Part shown: in pieces, positions 31,009-32,543 of the stretch | How positions within the stretch are numbered: position 1 is the first letter of the stretch | Layout of the letters: every line of letters begins with the position of its first letter | Assembly (NCBI RefSeq): GCF_001665535.1 | Contig: NZ_LZSQ01000093.1 | Coordinates: forward strand, 1-32,543 | Source of the DNA: Mycobacterium sp. 852002-51961_SCH5331710 | Lineage (GTDB): Bacteria; Actinomycetota; Actinomycetes; Mycobacteriales; Mycobacteriaceae | Length of the DNA stretch: 32,543 nt | Reading direction: 5' to 3' | Notes under the pieces: generated by a model | Seen by the model: the letters and a program-made list of their open reading frames with translations, nothing else | Databases searched by the model: none | What the model was told of the DNA's origin: nothing | Translations under genes and position numbers: made by a program

Positions 31009-32442
31009 TCAGAAGGGCGGCGGTTCGTCGTCCCTGGCGATGCGCTCGGACAGGAGTAGCTGTTTTCGGGCGATCCGCGCGGCATTGTGTTGCCGCTCGA
31101 GCGCGATGCGGTAGGCCCTTTCCTCGGCGCGGCTGTGACGACGCAGCGGCATCATCGCTCCGCGGTGTCTGGAAGCCGGTGGGTTCGACTGCGTGATCTC
31201 GACCTGGCCGGTGGGCACCGCCAGCTGTCGGAAGAACTCCGCACCGGCCGGTGTCGTGGTGTACGTCCGCCCACTCGGCGCCCGCCAGATCACCGTTCCG
31301 TCGGGCAACTGCTGGTCGCTCCAGCCGCCGTCACCGATCCAGAACGTCTTCAGCAGATGATGAAACACGCACAGTAGCTTGAGGTTTGACGGGTGAGTCG
31401 GTCCCATCGGCCAGGGGATCGTGTGGTCGATCTGGCAGTGCTCAGCTGGAACGTCGCACCCCGGGAACCGGCATGTCAGGTCGCGCCATCGGATGAAGCG
31501 GGCCAGCGCCGCCGACGGTCGGTACCCCGCCTCGGCGCAGGGTTCGGGAAGTGCGACCGGACGCAACTTGGCTCTCGTCAGCTGTTCGCGCAACATCGCC
31601 GCCGGCACCGCACCGAAGCCCGGGAGAAAGCCCGGGTTGTTCGACCGGCCTTCGATCGTCGCCTGCTCGGCGAGCACGTTGATGACGATCTGGGTGGACG
31701 GCTCGGCGGCGGCACCGCTTTGACAATTCTCGGCGCCGCAACCGCACACGAGAGACATCCGGCCTTCGGACATTGCCATCATCGCATCGACGCGACGCTG
31801 ATCCTGGGTGCGCGGGTCGTCATCGCAGACGGTGGCCACGACCTGGTCGACGCGGGTATCGAACGCGACCCCCTCCTCGAAGGTGAGCCGCGCCCACACC
31901 CCGACCATCCCCTTGCCCATCGGCCCGACGTGCACGTACCGACCATCGCTCTCCGGCTTGGGTTCGCGCACACCCGCCGGATCGAACTTCTCCACCCACA
32001 TGTCGATGCGTTCGTGAAGTTTGGGGCCGGACAACTTCATCCACTTCGGTGCCCATTTCGCGAACGCCGCGTCGAGGCGGGCAAGGCAGTCGCCCTGCTC
32101 GACATTGGAGCTGCGGCTGACCAACGCGGCCATCATCCTGAAGTCGATTTGCCCGTTAGCGAAAACCTCAGCGACCTTGGGCAAGCGCTCGCGCAGGTCG
32201 ATCGCGTAGCGAAGGCGGCCCGCCGCGCGGCCCCGACTGATGTTCAACGCCGCCGCAACCTCGGCCACCACGTTCGCGTGGCCGTCGATGGCCCAGTTCA
32301 CCCGTTCGCGATCGTCCTCGGGGGCACGACGGGCGTAGAGCTCGCCGATGGCCATGAGTTCGCGGCCGCAGGCTGCGCTCTGCTCGCGCGACGCCGCGGT
32401 GATGGTCCCGACCACCGCCGCATCATCACAGCTCTCGAACAT
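31009..32442 (-). CDS. DUF222/HNH endonuclease-domain protein (13E12 repeat family)
   Basis: A 477-residue protein of the family represented in M. tuberculosis by the REP13E12 repeats. Residues about 10-300 are the DUF222 helical domain (EVAAALNISRGRAAGRLRYAIDL, FANGQIDFRMMAALVSRS). The C-terminal HNH nuclease motif runs from C324 and C329 (CRFPGC) through D339-H340 (CQIDHTIPW) to N353, C358 and H361-H362, so metal and catalytic residues look intact. A cysteine cluster (C233, C235, C240) is also present. Its biological role is unsettled; mobile-element associations are suspected. The start MFESCDD at 32442 is chosen because TAATAT lies 7 bases before it. The ATG at 32472 is the alternative. 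A basic, arginine-rich tail follows the HNH domain. Confidence 0.9.
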   Translation of the reverse strand: MFESCDDAAVVGTITAASREQSAACGRELMAIGELYARRAPEDDRERVNWAIDGHANVVAEVAAALNISRGRAAGRLRYAIDLRERLPKVAEVFANGQIDFRMMAALVSRSSNVEQGDCLARLDAAFAKWAPKWMKLSGPKLHERIDMWVEKFDPAGVREPKPESDGRYVHVGPMGKGMVGVWARLTFEEGVAFDTRVDQVVATVCDDDPRTQDQRRVDAMMAMSEGRMSLVCGCGAENCQSGAAAEPSTQIVINVLAEQATIEGRSNNPGFLPGFGAVPAAMLREQLTRAKLRPVALPEPCAEAGYRPSAALARFIRWRDLTCRFPGCDVPAEHCQIDHTIPWPMGPTHPSNLKLLCVFHHLLKTFWIGDGGWSDQQLPDGTVIWRAPSGRTYTTTPAGAEFFRQLAVPTGQVEITQSNPPASRHRGAMMPLRRHSRAEERAYRIALERQHNAARIARKQLLLSERIARDDEPPPF

Positions 32443-32449
32443 GTGTGCG

Positions 32450-32455
32450 ATATTA
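32450..32455 (-). promoter_or_regulatory. -10 element for leaderless DUF222 transcript
   Basis: On the minus strand TAATAT (32455-32450) matches the TANNNT -10 pattern. It is followed after 7 bases by the ATG at 32442, and no ribosome binding site intervenes. This supports 32442 over 32472 as the start. No -35 was seen. Confidence 0.5.
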
Positions 32456-32543
32456 CTCGGCCCCACTGACATTGATTCCGTTAATCGGGTTCGGGTGAGG
32501 ATGGTCTTGCTCGTTCGCCGCCGGTGATGACTCGGCCTGTGAC

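Overview
The window is a high-GC actinobacterial chromosome segment. Gene content and order point to a mycobacterium, most likely a fast grower (Mycolicibacterium type). The order fmt-rsmB-rpe-ribD, lprG-p55, ribE-ribBA-ribH, uvrC-rapZ-yvcK-whiA, gap-pgk-tpiA-secG matches the core order known from M. tuberculosis (Rv1406 to Rv1440). A phosphoenolpyruvate carboxylase gene after secG is known from fast growers such as M. smegmatis and not from M. tuberculosis. The species call is inference from recalled family knowledge; no database was searched. The first 18 bases are a Nextera/Tn5 mosaic-end sequencing adapter, so the left edge is a contig end.

Layout. 38-4595 (+): lemA, then a tightly packed run fmt-rsmB-rpe-ribD, with 4-bp ATGA overlaps at fmt/rsmB and rpe/ribD. 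4582-7250 (-): a probable three-gene operon encoding a PfpI/DJ-1 protein, an FtsX-like permease, and an ABC ATPase fused to a cyclic-nucleotide-binding domain. A SigF-like promoter lies in front of it. 7421-7582 (+) is a possible 53-residue gene. 7579-9875 (-): the lprG-p55 lipoprotein/efflux pair. 10052-13414: the second riboflavin block ribE, ribBA, ribH and a PH-domain membrane protein, with a small exported protein on the other strand. 13401-15832 (-): a GNAT acetyltransferase and a lipoprotein gamma-glutamyltranspeptidase. 15886-20775 (+): uvrC-rapZ-yvcK-whiA, all overlapping. 20815-24205 (+): an accessory-looking pair, a cyclase-domain/STAND ATPase and a periplasmic-binding-protein fold without a signal peptide. 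24285-27606 (+): gap-pgk-tpiA-secG, followed by ppc (27658-30456). 30463-32442 (-): a coiled-coil protein and a DUF222/HNH (13E12-type) protein.

How the genes fit together. Riboflavin synthesis is nearly complete here (ribD, ribE, ribBA, ribH) but split by two inserted minus-strand blocks. gap, pgk and tpiA form the triose part of glycolysis, with ppc supplying anaplerosis beside it. Several genes (fmt, ribE, uvrC, secG, ppc and the DUF222 gene) have a -10-like hexamer ending 6-7 bases before the start codon. This fits leaderless transcripts, which are common in mycobacteria. The parts least explained by known pathways are the cyclase/STAND plus binding-protein pair and the cNMP-domain ABC operon. 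No intergenic stretch exceeds about 180 bases. I saw no tRNA, rRNA, CRISPR array, insertion sequence or FMN riboswitch.
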